Source: Candidatus Fusicatenibacter intestinigallinarum (GTDB lineage Bacteria; Bacillota; Clostridia; Lachnospirales; Lachnospiraceae). Taken from it: DNA of 64,000 nt. The position numbers and the translations under genes were made by a program. The stretch's first letter is position 1; every line of letters begins with the position of its first letter. Below are positions 18,401 to 28,000 of the stretch, piece by piece. Location of the stretch: assembly GCA_019119555.1 (NCBI GenBank), contig DWWU01000019.1, positions 1 through 64,000 on the forward strand. The letters are read 5' to 3'. Under the pieces are notes generated by a model. That model did not search any database, was not told the DNA's origin, and worked only from the letters and a program-made list of their open reading frames with translations.

Positions 18401-20146
18401 ATGAGTGAAGAATTCAGAAAAGATACAGAACAGGTTTCTTCTGAGGAGAATACCGGTGCAGCGGAAAACGCGCAGCAGAAACCGGAGGGATATACAGAAC
18501 AGAGCGAACAGCACACAGAGGGAAGGGAAAACGCTTCTGCCGTTGAGACAGTGTCCGGACAGACGGATGCCTCCAAGGGTCAGCCGACGTCCGGCACAAC
18601 TTACAGCTGGGTCAATCCGAAACTGACCGGCGAAGAGCGAAAAGAAGACAACAGCGCTTCTTATACAGGGCAGGCGGAGCAGAATTTCTACCGCGGAGCT
18701 GGGGAGTATGGACAGAGCGGTCAGAACGCTTATCAGAACGATTCCCAGAGCGGCCAGACCTCAGCGGGCGGTACGCAGACGGGCGGTCAGCAGCGTCACA
18801 TGTATCAGTCCTACCATATCGATACGCCGCATCCGGAAGAACCCCAGGCAAAAAAGAAAAATGACAGGAAGGTGAAAAAACCAATGTCTGTTGGAAAGAA
18901 ATGGGGAATGGTTATCGCGATGGGCGCGGTGTTCGGGCTGGTAGCCGGCGGCGTGTTTACCGGCACAAGCATGCTTGGCGCACAGCTGACAGGTGCGGGA
19001 GTCGGCAACAATGTCGCGATTCCCACGACTGCGACGACTACGACCGGAACCCAGAGCAGTGATTCCTCCACCGCTTCCGGCATGAGCGTGAAAGACGTTG
19101 CATCGAGTGCAATGCCGTCGCTGGTGGCAATTTCCACAACCACTGTTGAGGAGGTTCAGACTTTCTTTGGAACCGCAAGCCAGGAAGTTCCCGCCAGCGG
19201 AACAGGAGTTATCGTCGGACAGAACGACGAGGAACTGCTGATTGCGACGAATAATCATGTGGTCAGCGGAGCCACTCAGCTGTCGGTAAGCTTTACCGAC
19301 GACACAACCATCGAGGGCCAGATCAAGGGAACCGATGAGGCCAACGATCTTGCCGTCGTATCTGTAAAATTAAGCGACATCCCCAGCGACACACAGTCGC
19401 AGATCAAGATCGCAACCATGGGCGACTCGGATGCCCTGGAGGTCGGAGATCAGGTAGTGGCGATCGGAAACGCACTGGGTTCCGGACAGTCAGTGACCTC
19501 CGGTTATGTAAGCGCTCTGGACCGGGATGTGACCAGCACAGATGAGACGACAGGTCAGGAGACCACATCCGAAGGACTGATTCAGACAGATGCGGCCATC
19601 AACCCCGGCAACAGCGGCGGCGCTCTTCTGAATATGAACGGAGAGCTGATTGGAATCAATGAGGCGAAATATTCCTCCACATCTGTGGAAGGTATGGGAT
19701 TTGCAATCCCGATTGCCAAGGCAGAGCCGATTCTGGAAAATCTGATGAGCCTCACGACCCGGTATAAGGTAGATGATGCGGACGCATCCTATATCGGAAT
19801 CACAATGAAAGATGTGGAAAGCAATGTCAGCGAGGCATATGGAATTCCCGCAGGCGTACGGGTGGAAAGCGTTGTGGACGGAAGCCCGGCAGACGAAGCC
19901 GGAATTAAGGTGGGAGATATTCTGACCGGATTTGACGGCAGAACCGTATCCAACTCCGCAGGACTTCAGGATATCCTTTCCTACTATGCTGCAGGAGAAA
20001 CCGTGGATATTACGGTACAGCGTGCCGATGACGGAGAATACAAAGAGAAAACGCTGACGATCACTCTCGGTTCCGCCGACGACAAACCGACCCAGGCGCA
20101 GAAAGAGAGTACTCAGAACAGCATTGAAAATTACTTCGGAAGATAA
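18401..20146 (+). CDS. HtrA/DegP-type membrane-anchored serine protease
   Basis: A 581-residue protease for damaged or misfolded surface proteins. A long low-complexity cytoplasmic region rich in Gln/Ser/Glu (~1-165) precedes one membrane helix (~168-190). The extracellular trypsin-like domain has the triad His286 (NNHVV), Asp316 (NDLAVV) and Ser405 (GNSGGAL), followed by one PDZ domain (~465-565; AYGIPAGVRVESV, GIKVGDILTGFDG). The long disordered N-terminus is common in clostridial HtrA. It is monocistronic, followed by a terminator. Confidence 0.93.
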   Translation: MSEEFRKDTEQVSSEENTGAAENAQQKPEGYTEQSEQHTEGRENASAVETVSGQTDASKGQPTSGTTYSWVNPKLTGEERKEDNSASYTGQAEQNFYRGAGEYGQSGQNAYQNDSQSGQTSAGGTQTGGQQRHMYQSYHIDTPHPEEPQAKKKNDRKVKKPMSVGKKWGMVIAMGAVFGLVAGGVFTGTSMLGAQLTGAGVGNNVAIPTTATTTTGTQSSDSSTASGMSVKDVASSAMPSLVAISTTTVEEVQTFFGTASQEVPASGTGVIVGQNDEELLIATNNHVVSGATQLSVSFTDDTTIEGQIKGTDEANDLAVVSVKLSDIPSDTQSQIKIATMGDSDALEVGDQVVAIGNALGSGQSVTSGYVSALDRDVTSTDETTGQETTSEGLIQTDAAINPGNSGGALLNMNGELIGINEAKYSSTSVEGMGFAIPIAKAEPILENLMSLTTRYKVDDADASYIGITMKDVESNVSEAYGIPAGVRVESVVDGSPADEAGIKVGDILTGFDGRTVSNSAGLQDILSYYAAGETVDITVQRADDGEYKEKTLTITLGSADDKPTQAQKESTQNSIENYFGR

Positions 20147-20180
20147 AAAGCCATAAAAAACTGAGGAAGAACAAAACCTT

Positions 20181-20208
20181 GTAACCGCTCAGTCGGCTGA
20201 ACGGTTAC
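20181..20208. repeat. 28-bp solo palindrome with near-perfect 8-bp flanking repeat
   Basis: GTAACCGCTCAGTC joined to GGCTGAACGGTTAC. Flanks AAAACCTT (20173-20180) and AAAACCTC (20209-20216) match at 7 of 8 positions. It lies just downstream of the htrA stop. Confidence 0.8.
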
Positions 20209-20230
20209 AAAACCTCATCAGACAGAACAG

Positions 20231-20299
20231 CGTGTCTGCTTTCCGTCCCTGTCTTAACCGGCGGCAGGGAAAACGCAGACGCGTTGTTCTTTTGTTTTT
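20231..20299 (+). terminator. Terminator of the HtrA gene
   Basis: Outer stem CGTGTCTGC with GCAGACGCG, inner stem GTCCCTG with CAGGGA, then a T-rich tail. Confidence 0.7.
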
Positions 20300-20326
20300 G
20301 CATCGGTATCTTTATAAAAACTTCAC

Positions 20327-20355
20327 TTGTGGCTTCTCACGTATTAGGCTATAAT
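20327..20355 (+). promoter_or_regulatory. Promoter of clpX
   Basis: TTGTGG, 17-nt spacer and a perfect TATAAT about 30 nt before the start codon. Confidence 0.65.
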
Positions 20356-20386
20356 AATGTCATACAACAGAAAGGAATAAAGATGA

Positions 20387-21820
20387 ATGTCAGAAGATAG
20401 AGAAAAAAACGGAGACGAGGGAACCAGCAAAACCACGCCGGAGTCCCCGGAAAATTCTGAAAAAGACGATGGATATGAAAAAGTCTGTTTCATGTGCCGG
20501 CGTCCCGAGAGCAAAGCGGGAAAGATGATCAGTCTGCCCGGCGGGATCAATATCTGTACGGAATGCATGCAGAAAAGCTTCGACACGATGAACAACAGCA
20601 ATATGAACTACAGTGACATGCTGAATAACATGCCCAATATCAGCATGGTGGATCTTTCCAGCCTCCAGAATCAGGTTCCGAAGCGGCAGAGGGTGAAGAA
20701 AAAAGAGGAGAAGCCGGAAACGAAAAAAGAATTTTCGATGAAAGATATTCCGCCTCCCCATATCATCAAGTCCCGCCTGGATGAGTATGTCATCGGGCAG
20801 GAGCACGCAAAGAAAGTAATGGCGGTTGCTGTGTACAACCACTATAAGAGAGTATTTGCGCCGTCCGGCGATGATGTGGAGATTCAGAAATCCAATATGC
20901 TGATGATCGGGCCCACCGGTTCCGGAAAGACGTATCTCGTGCAGACGCTGGCGCGTCTTCTGGATGTGCCGCTGGCAATCACGGACGCCACGTCCCTGAC
21001 GGAAGCCGGGTACATAGGCGACGATATTGAGAGCGTGGTTTCCAAGCTGCTGGCCGCCGCTGACAATGATGTGGAGCGTGCGGAACACGGTATTATTTTT
21101 ATCGATGAGATCGACAAGATCGCAAAGAAAAAGAACACAAATCAGAGAGACGTCAGCGGGGAGGCTGTGCAGCAGGGGATGCTGAAGCTGCTGGAGGGCA
21201 GCGATATTGAGGTCCCGGTGGGGGCCAACAGCAAAAATGCAATGGTGCCGCTGACGACCGTCAATACGAAAAACATTCTTTTTATCTGCGGAGGCGCTTT
21301 TCCGGATCTGCCGGATATCATCAAAGAGAGGCTGAACAGGCAGGCTTCCATCGGATTTCAGGCGGATCTGAGAGACAAGTATGACCAGGATAAAGATATT
21401 CTCTCAAAGGTGACGCTGGAAGATCTGAGAGTTTTCGGTATGGTTCCGGAGTTTCTCGGACGGCTGCCGATCGTGTTTACTCTGCAGCCGTTGACGGAGG
21501 ATATGCTGGTACAGATTCTGAGGGAGCCGAAGAACGCGATCCTGAAACAGTATAAGCGGCTTCTGGAACTGGATGAAGTAAAGCTGGAGTTCGAGGACGA
21601 TGCGCTTCGTGCAATTGCCAGAAAGGCGCTGGAAAAGGACACGGGAGCCAGAGCGCTTCGTGCGATTATCGAGGATTTCATGCTGGATATCATGTACGAG
21701 ATCCCGAAGGACGACAGTATCGGAGAGGTTCTGATTACCAGAGAATACGTGGAACATACCGGCGGACCGAAAATTCTTCTGCGGGGACAGGAAATTCCCC
21801 TTCTTGGCGGAGAGAACTGA
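20387..21820 (+). CDS. clpX: ATP-dependent Clp protease ATP-binding subunit ClpX (long form)
   Basis: A 477-residue AAA+ unfoldase. The N-terminal zinc finger is VCFMCRRP...ICTECM. Walker A GPTGSGKT is near 175-182, the GYIGDDIES pore loop follows, then Walker B IIFIDEID. The ASIGF loop is the ClpP-binding site. It is ~50 residues longer than usual ClpX because of an acidic N-terminus and a Met/Asn-rich linker after the zinc finger. No clpP, tig or lon lies next to it, unlike the usual cluster, so it may be a second ClpX paralogue. Confidence 0.9.
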   Translation: MSEDREKNGDEGTSKTTPESPENSEKDDGYEKVCFMCRRPESKAGKMISLPGGINICTECMQKSFDTMNNSNMNYSDMLNNMPNISMVDLSSLQNQVPKRQRVKKKEEKPETKKEFSMKDIPPPHIIKSRLDEYVIGQEHAKKVMAVAVYNHYKRVFAPSGDDVEIQKSNMLMIGPTGSGKTYLVQTLARLLDVPLAITDATSLTEAGYIGDDIESVVSKLLAAADNDVERAEHGIIFIDEIDKIAKKKNTNQRDVSGEAVQQGMLKLLEGSDIEVPVGANSKNAMVPLTTVNTKNILFICGGAFPDLPDIIKERLNRQASIGFQADLRDKYDQDKDILSKVTLEDLRVFGMVPEFLGRLPIVFTLQPLTEDMLVQILREPKNAILKQYKRLLELDEVKLEFEDDALRAIARKALEKDTGARALRAIIEDFMLDIMYEIPKDDSIGEVLITREYVEHTGGPKILLRGQEIPLLGGEN

Positions 21821-21858
21821 ACGGTCATGAAAAGGTATCAAAACAGGAGGAATAAGAT

Positions 21859-22452
21859 ATGAATATGTCCGACGATTTTTTAAAGAACATCAGCAAGACT
21901 TTCCGCGAGACAATGGGAACGGTCGGAAAGAAGACAGACGAGTTTGTGGAGATTCAGAAAATCCGCAGCAGACAGGGACAGCTGGAGAGCAGAATCGAAA
22001 ACAATTACCAGGAGATCGGCCGAAAAATTTACTGCCGCTACAGAAACGGGGAAGCGTTTGACGAGCAGCTGGCAGAAATCTGCCGGGAGATCATGCATAT
22101 GGAGAAAGAAATCGACATGTGCAAAGAGCAGGTAGCAGAGAAAAAAGGACAGATGCTCTGCCCGTCCTGCGGCGCGGGAGTGCCGAAGGAAGCATCTTTC
22201 TGTATGTACTGCGGAGCGCCGCTTCCGGAGAAGAAAGAAGAGAAGCCGGAGGACGCAGACTTTACGGAAGTGCCGGAAGACGCCTTCGAGCCGGAAGATG
22301 AGCCCGGCGGAAAGAAGCCGAAGGAAGCGGCAGGCAAAGATGCGGAAAATACTGCAGGCTCTGAGAAAGAGGCGGCGCAGGGGGAAGAAGCGGCGTCTGC
22401 GGAAAGCGGGACAGCGTCCGGAGATTCTGCGGAGACAGAGAACCGGGAATAA
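21859..22452 (+). CDS. Zinc-ribbon protein of unknown function
   Basis: A 197-residue cytoplasmic protein with three parts: an N-terminal helical region (~1-95, probable coiled coil), a zinc ribbon with two CxxC pairs (LCPSCGAGVPKEASFCMYCG), and an acidic Glu/Pro/Ala-rich disordered tail. AGGAGG lies 7 nt before the ATG. It is 12 nt upstream of the LspA-like gene, so the two are probably co-transcribed. No catalytic motif is visible. Confidence 0.8.
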   Translation: MNMSDDFLKNISKTFRETMGTVGKKTDEFVEIQKIRSRQGQLESRIENNYQEIGRKIYCRYRNGEAFDEQLAEICREIMHMEKEIDMCKEQVAEKKGQMLCPSCGAGVPKEASFCMYCGAPLPEKKEEKPEDADFTEVPEDAFEPEDEPGGKKPKEAAGKDAENTAGSEKEAAQGEEAASAESGTASGDSAETENRE

Positions 22453-22464
22453 GAGGAAGACGGT

Positions 22465-22932
22465 ATGGGATACCTTAATATTTTCCTGGGCGCATTTCTG
22501 GGAGATCTGCTGGTGAAAAAAACTGCGGAAGCGAAACTCCCGATGGGAAAGCGCATTTCCATCCTGGGAGACAGAATCTGGCTGAGAAAACTTCACAATC
22601 GTGGAGCGGCGGGAGGTTTTCTGTCGGATCAGCCGGATGTTCTTCTGAAAAGCACGCTTGGAATGCTTGCTTCGGTGTTCGGGTATGCAGTGATGTTTCT
22701 GCGAAACGGCGGAAAGAAAATTGAAAAAGTCGGAGCCGCCCTGCTTCTTGCAGGCGGCTGCTGCAACTGGTTTGACCGGGTGCATCAGGGATACGTGACG
22801 GATTACTTCAGCATAAACTGCAGAAAAGAAGAGATCAGAAATCTGGTATTTAATTTGTCAGACTTTTTTATTTTCATTGGAACCCTTCTGATGGCGGTCG
22901 GCTCGCTGCTTCCGGGAAAGAGGAAAAAGTAA
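22465..22932 (+). CDS. lspA: Signal peptidase II-like (prolipoprotein signal peptidase)
   Basis: A 155-residue membrane protein. The LspA pattern is recognisable: LHNRGAAGGFLSD corresponds to the NxGAAF motif, CNWFDRVHQGYVTDYF carries the first catalytic Asp and FNLSDFFIFIG the second. It would cleave lipid-modified prolipoproteins at the membrane. The sequence is divergent and lacks part of the usual first helices, so it may be a paralogue rather than the main LspA. It pairs with the zinc-ribbon gene upstream. Confidence 0.75.
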   Translation: MGYLNIFLGAFLGDLLVKKTAEAKLPMGKRISILGDRIWLRKLHNRGAAGGFLSDQPDVLLKSTLGMLASVFGYAVMFLRNGGKKIEKVGAALLLAGGCCNWFDRVHQGYVTDYFSINCRKEEIRNLVFNLSDFFIFIGTLLMAVGSLLPGKRKK

Positions 22933-22950
22933 AAAGAAAAGTGAAAAAAG

Positions 22951-22998
22951 AAAAAACAGAGGAATTCGCTGTTCGGAAAGGCGGTTCCTCTGTTTTTG
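22951..22998 (+). terminator. Intrinsic terminator after the lspA-like gene
   Basis: ACAGAGGAA pairs with TTCCTCTGT, followed by a T run; the A run upstream lets it work in both directions. Confidence 0.8.
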
Positions 22999-23072
22999 CA
23001 AATGCGAGAATAATTCAGCCGGATCCTGATGGAAATACACAGATCCGGCTGAACTGCTGCAATATATGATTT

Positions 23073-23100
23073 GTAACAGTTCAGCCAGCTGAACTGTTAC
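23073..23100. repeat. 28-bp solo palindrome, 8-bp flanking repeat
   Basis: GTAACAGTTCAGCC joined to AGCTGAACTGTTAC, a near-perfect palindrome. Flanks TATGATTT and TATGGTTT match at 7 of 8 positions. Confidence 0.85.
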
Positions 23101-23130
23101 TATGGTTTCTGTATTTCTGCAAAAAAAAGA

Positions 23131-23214
23131 TGCAGGAGATGGGACTTGAACCCACACGATCTTGCGACCACAGGCACCTGAAGCCTGCGCGTCTGCCAAT
23201 TCCGCCACTCCTGC
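23131..23214 (-). tRNA. tRNA-Leu (CAG)
   Basis: 84 nt, class II with a long variable arm. Acceptor GCAGGAG/CTCCTGC, D-arm GGCGGAATTGGCAGACGC, anticodon loop TTCAGGT between CAGGC and GCCTG, T-arm GGGTTCAAGTCCC. CCA is not encoded. A T run follows directly and probably ends the transcript. Confidence 0.97.
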
Positions 23215-23257
23215 ATACATTTGTATCACGATTCAACCAGGAAGAACAAAAAGAGAA

Positions 23258-23341
23258 TGCAGGAGATGGGACTTGAACCCACACGATCTTGCGACCACAG
23301 GCACCTGAAGCCTGCGCGTCTGCCAATTCCGCCACTCCTGC
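23258..23341 (-). tRNA. tRNA-Leu (CAG), second copy
   Basis: Identical to the copy 43 nt downstream on the same strand; same anticodon CAG and no encoded CCA. Both are read from one promoter upstream, a tandem duplication. Confidence 0.97.
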
Positions 23342-23388
23342 GTATTCAATTTTTATTTGCTTACCGGCTGTGCCGCTCAACAAAATGT

Positions 23389-23417
23389 ATGATACCAGCA
23401 ATTACCTTAAAAGTCAA
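23389..23417 (-). promoter_or_regulatory. Promoter of the tRNA-Leu pair
   Basis: On the minus strand TTGACT, 17-nt spacer, TATCAT, about 45 nt before the first tRNA. Confidence 0.8.
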
Positions 23418-23446
23418 CACCTTTTTTCAGATTTTTGAAAAAAATT

Positions 23447-23579
23447 GTAAAAGTTCGATCAGGTCTGTGCATTTACTGCACAGACCGTATGAAAGCATAG
23501 TGCCTGTGAGCATCCGGCCCATCGCGAAGCGATTTTCAATGGCCGGACGCTGTAACAGTTCAGCTGGCTGAACTGTTGC
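23447..23579 (+). mobile_element. Full-length MITE-like element, copy 2
   Basis: 133 bp, same structure as copy 1: end GTAAAAGTTCGATCAG, GGTCTGTGC hairpin, CATCCGGCCCATCGC hairpin, right-end palindrome ending CTGAACTGTTGC. Flanks AAAAAATT (23439-23446) and GAAAAATT (23580-23587) match at 7 of 8 positions. Confidence 0.85.
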
Positions 23580-23587
23580 GAAAAATT

Positions 23588-23670
23588 GTAAAAGTTCAGC
23601 CAGATCCGAATTTTTCCTGCACAGAACCCGGAAACACATGGCATCTGCGGGCATCCGGATCTCCTTAAAA
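23588..23670 (+). repeat. Degraded second element abutting copy 2
   Basis: Begins GTAAAAGTTCAGCCAG immediately after the right flank of copy 2 and retains CTGCACAGA and GGGCATCCGGAT fragments, then loses similarity. It suggests an insertion next to, or tandem duplication of, an older copy. Confidence 0.65.
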
Positions 23671-23674
23671 TAAA

Positions 23675-23703
23675 TTGCTTCTTCTGAAAATATAGGGTAT
23701 ACT
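23675..23703 (+). promoter_or_regulatory. Candidate promoter for carAB
   Basis: TTGCTT, 17-nt spacer, TATACT. A second candidate, TTGAAA, 17-nt spacer, TAAAAT, lies at 23827-23855, closer to carA. A solo palindrome lies between them. I see no PyrR-type attenuator in the leader. Confidence 0.55.
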
Positions 23704-23770
23704 GAAAAGAAGAACATATGCAACATCCTGGGAACCGGCGCCGACGTCTCACTCGCTCACAGGACTTTGT

Positions 23771-23798
23771 GCAACAGTTCAACTGGAAGAACTGTTAC
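23771..23798. repeat. 28-bp solo palindrome, 8-bp flanking repeat
   Basis: GCAACAGTTCAACT joined to GGAAGAACTGTTAC. Flanks GACTTTGT and GACTCTGT match at 7 of 8. It lies between the two candidate carAB promoters. Confidence 0.75.
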
Positions 23799-23990
23799 GA
23801 CTCTGTCGAAAAATAAAAGAAAAAGGTTGAAATGAAATAGGGTCTGTGATAAAATTTTGAAGATTAGTATAGATTTTCCGCCCGGCGCAGACCGTAAAGA
23901 AGCAATTCTGCAGTTTGCAGAGACGATGGCTGTTTCGCCAGGAGAGAGAGAAGTACTCATACAAAGAGAAAAAGAAAGGAAAACGGTGGA

Positions 23991-25067
23991 ATGATGAAAG
24001 CTTTTCTAATATTGGAAGATGGACACGTCTTTACAGGAACCAGTATTGGTTCGCAGAAGGAAATTATCAGCGAAATCGTATTTAATACGTCCATGACCGG
24101 ATATCTGGAAGTACTCACGGACCCCTCCTATGCGGGACAGGCGGTCTGCATGACCTATCCGCTCATTGGTAATTATGGAATCTGTTATGAGGATCAGGAG
24201 TCCCTTCGTCCGTGGCCGGACGGTTATATTGTAAGGGAACTGTCAAGAATGCCCAGTAACTTCCGTTCTCAGGATACGATTCAGAATTTCCTGAAAAGAT
24301 TCGACATTCCAGGGATCGCCGGAATTGATACCAGAGCTTTAACGAAGATTCTTCGCGAAAAAGGCACCATGAACGGTATGATTACCACCAATGAAAATTA
24401 TAATCTCGATGAAATCATTCCAAAGTTAAAAGCATATAATACCGGAAAAGTTGTTGAAAAAGTCACCTGCAGTGAGAAACATGTGCTGAAGGGAGACGGT
24501 TATAAAGTTGCCCTCCTGGATCTCGGCGCGAAGAATAATATCGCCCATTCACTGAATGAGAGAGGCTGTCAGGTAACGATTTATCCGGCGCTGACCAGCG
24601 CGGAAGAGATTCTTGCGGATCAGCCGGACGGAATCATGCTTTCCAACGGTCCTGGAGATCCAAAGGAATGTACCTCTGTGATTGAAGAAATCAAAAAGCT
24701 GTATCAGTCCGATGTGCCGATTTTTGCGATCTGCCTGGGACATCAGCTGATGGCTCTGGCCAACGGCGCGGATACTCATAAGATGAAATACGGACACCGG
24801 GGAGGAAATCATCCGGTCAAGGATCTTGAGACCGGACGTGTCTATATTTCTTCTCAGAACCACGGCTATGTCGTAGATACGGACAATCTGGATCCGAAGG
24901 TTGCCGTGCCTGCGTTTATCAATGTCAACGACGGTACCAATGAGGGACTGAAGTACACAGGGAAAAATATCTTTACTGTGCAGTTCCATCCGGAGGCGTG
25001 CCCTGGACCACAGGATTCCGGATACCTGTTTGACCGTTTCTTACAGATGATGGGAGGTAATCAGTAA
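23991..25067 (+). CDS. carA: Carbamoyl-phosphate synthase small subunit
   Basis: A 358-residue glutamine amidotransferase subunit that supplies ammonia to CarB for pyrimidines and arginine. The N-terminal CPSase domain (TSMTGYLEVLTDPSYAGQ, IAGIDTRALTKILRE) is followed by a class I glutaminase with the nucleophile in FAICLGHQLMALA and the His/Glu end QFHPEACPGPQD. AAAGGA lies upstream; either of two adjacent ATGs could start it. Its stop overlaps the carB start by one base (TAATG). Confidence 0.97.
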   Translation: MMKAFLILEDGHVFTGTSIGSQKEIISEIVFNTSMTGYLEVLTDPSYAGQAVCMTYPLIGNYGICYEDQESLRPWPDGYIVRELSRMPSNFRSQDTIQNFLKRFDIPGIAGIDTRALTKILREKGTMNGMITTNENYNLDEIIPKLKAYNTGKVVEKVTCSEKHVLKGDGYKVALLDLGAKNNIAHSLNERGCQVTIYPALTSAEEILADQPDGIMLSNGPGDPKECTSVIEEIKKLYQSDVPIFAICLGHQLMALANGADTHKMKYGHRGGNHPVKDLETGRVYISSQNHGYVVDTDNLDPKVAVPAFINVNDGTNEGLKYTGKNIFTVQFHPEACPGPQDSGYLFDRFLQMMGGNQ

Positions 25068-28000
25068 TGCCAAAGAATCCTGATATTAAAAAAGTATTGG
25101 TGATTGGTTCCGGGCCGATTGTCATCGGACAGGCTGCGGAGTTTGACTATGCGGGAACCCAGGCCTGCCGCGCCCTGAAGGAAGAGGGAATCGAGGTTGT
25201 TCTTCTGAACTCCAACCCTGCGACGATTATGACAGACAAGGATATTGCGGATCGTGTCTATATTGAGCCCCTGACGGTTGAGGTTGTGGAGCAGCTGATC
25301 ATCAAGGAGCAGCCGGACAGTGTTCTGCCGACTCTGGGAGGCCAGGCAGGACTGAACCTGGCGATGGAGCTGGAGGAGTGCGGATTCCTTCGCGAGCACA
25401 ATGTGCGCCTGATCGGCACCACGTCCCAGACCATCAAGAAAGCTGAGGATCGCCAGGAGTTCAAGGATACCATGGAGAAAATCGGCGAGCCTGTGGCTGC
25501 GTCCATGGTAGTACATGATGTGGAGACCGGCGTCGCATTCACAAACAGCATCGGCTATCCGGTGGTTCTGCGCCCTGCCTACACACTGGGCGGAAGCGGC
25601 GGCGGAATCGCCTATGACGAGGAACAGCTGATCGAGATTCTCTCCAACGGTCTGCGTCTTTCCCGTGTGGGAGAGGTTCTGGTGGAACGCTGCATCGCCG
25701 GATGGAAGGAAATCGAGTACGAGGTGATGCGCGACAGTGCGGGAAACTGCATCACTGTATGTAATATGGAAAATATCGACCCGGTAGGCGTTCACACCGG
25801 CGACAGTATCGTTGTGGCTCCGTCCCAGACGCTGGGCGACAAAGAGTACCAGATGCTGCGTACTTCCGCGCTGAATATCATCAACGAACTGGGAATCACC
25901 GGAGGCTGCAACGTGCAGTATGCGCTGAATCCGGAGAGTTTTGAGTACTGTGTCATTGAGGTAAACCCCCGTGTCAGCCGTTCTTCCGCGCTGGCGTCCA
26001 AGGCAACCGGATATCCGATTGCAAAGGTGTCTGCAAAGATTGCTCTGGGTTATACGCTGGATGAAATTCCCAATGCGATTACCGGAAAAACCTATGCGAG
26101 CTTCGAGCCGATGCTGGACTACTGCGTCGTGAAGCTTCCGCGTCTGCCGTTCGACAAATTTATCAGTGCAAAGCGTACGCTGACCACACAGATGAAGGCG
26201 ACCGGCGAGGTTATGAGCATCTGCAACAACTTCGAGGGCGCGCTGATGAAAGCGATCCGTTCTCTGGAGCAGCATGTGGATTCTCTGATGTCCTATGATT
26301 TCACAGGACTGACGGAGGAAGAGCTGGTCAAAGAACTGGCGATCGTTGACGATATGAGAATCTGGAGAATTGCCGAGGCAGTTCGCCGCGGCATCTCTTA
26401 TGAGCAGATTCACGGAATCACAAAGATTGACGTATGGTTCATTGATAAGATTGCGATTCTGGTGGAGATGGAGCAGGATCTGAAGACGAAGGAACTGACG
26501 GAGGATCTGCTGCGCGAGGCGAAACGTATGGAGTTCCCGGATTACGTGATCGCTGATCTGACCGGGAAAACGGAAGAAGAAGTGAAGGCGCTGCGCAAAG
26601 AGTACGGAATCGTGGCGGCCTATAAGATGGTAGATACCTGTGCCGCTGAGTTTGAGGCGGCGACCCCGTATTACTATTCTGTATACGGCGGAGAAAATGA
26701 AGCGGTGGAAACCCATGACAAAAAGAAGGTTCTTGTTCTGGGTTCCGGACCGATCCGTATCGGACAGGGAATCGAATTCGACTTCTGTTCGGTTCACTGT
26801 ACCTGGGCGTTCAGAAAAGCAGGATACGAGACCGTTATCATCAACAATAACCCGGAGACCGTCAGCACCGACTTTGACATTGCAGATAAGCTGTATTTCG
26901 AGCCGCTGACTCCGGAAGATGTGGAAAATGTTGTAAATATTGAGAAGCCGGACGGAGCGGTGGTGCAGTTCGGCGGACAGACTGCGATCAAACTGACGCA
27001 GGCGCTGATTAAGATGGGCGTTCCGATTCTTGGAACCTCCGCGGAAAATGTGGACGCTGCGGAGGACCGTGAGCTCTTCGATGAGATTCTGGAGAAATGT
27101 GAGATCCCGCGTCCGGCAGGCCACACGGTGTTTACTGCCGAAGAGGCGAAGAAGGCTGCCAACGAGCTGGGATATCCGGTTCTGGTGCGTCCGTCCTACG
27201 TTCTCGGAGGACAGGGCATGCAGATTGCCATCAGCGACGAGGATATCGATGAGTTCATCGGAATCATCAACCGGATCGCTCAGGAACATCCGATCCTTGT
27301 GGATAAGTATCTGCAGGGCAAGGAGATTGAGGTCGATGCAGTGTGCGACGGCACCGATATTCTGATCCCCGGAATCATGGAGCATATCGAGCGCGCGGGC
27401 GTTCACTCCGGAGACAGTATTTCCGTATATCCGGCCCAGTCCATCAGCCAGGCAGCCAAGGAGACGATTGTTGAATATACGAGAAGACTTGCAAAATCTC
27501 TGCATGTCATCGGTATGATCAATATCCAGTTTATCGTGTGCGGCGAGGAGGTTTATGTCATTGAGGTAAATCCGCGTTCCTCCAGAACGGTTCCGTACAT
27601 CAGCAAGGTGACAGGAATCCCGATCGTGCCGCTTGCGACACAGGTGATTCTTGGAAAAACGATCCGCGAGATGGGATATGAGCCGGGCCTGCAGAAGGAA
27701 GCGGATTATATCGCGATCAAGATGCCGGTATTCTCCTTCGAGAAGATCCGCGGCGCAGATATCACTCTGGGACCGGAGATGAAGTCGACCGGGGAGTGCC
27801 TGGGAATCGCGAAAACCTTCAATGAGGCGCTGTACAAAGCGTTCCTGGGAGCAGGCATCAATCTGCCGAAGCATAAGAATATGATCATTACCGTCAAGGA
27901 TGAGGATAAACAGGACATCATTCCGATCGCACAGCGGTTCCAGAAACTGGGATACCGGATTTATGCCACCAGAAGCACGGCGAAGGTTCTGCAGGAAAAC

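Noticed and set aside
23131..23341. Two identical ~84-nt repeats
   Set aside because: They are tandem tRNA-Leu genes, not a mobile repeat or CRISPR unit.
23704..23990. PyrR attenuator or uracil-type regulation of carAB
   Set aside because: No PyrR-binding loop or terminator/antiterminator pair is visible in the leader.
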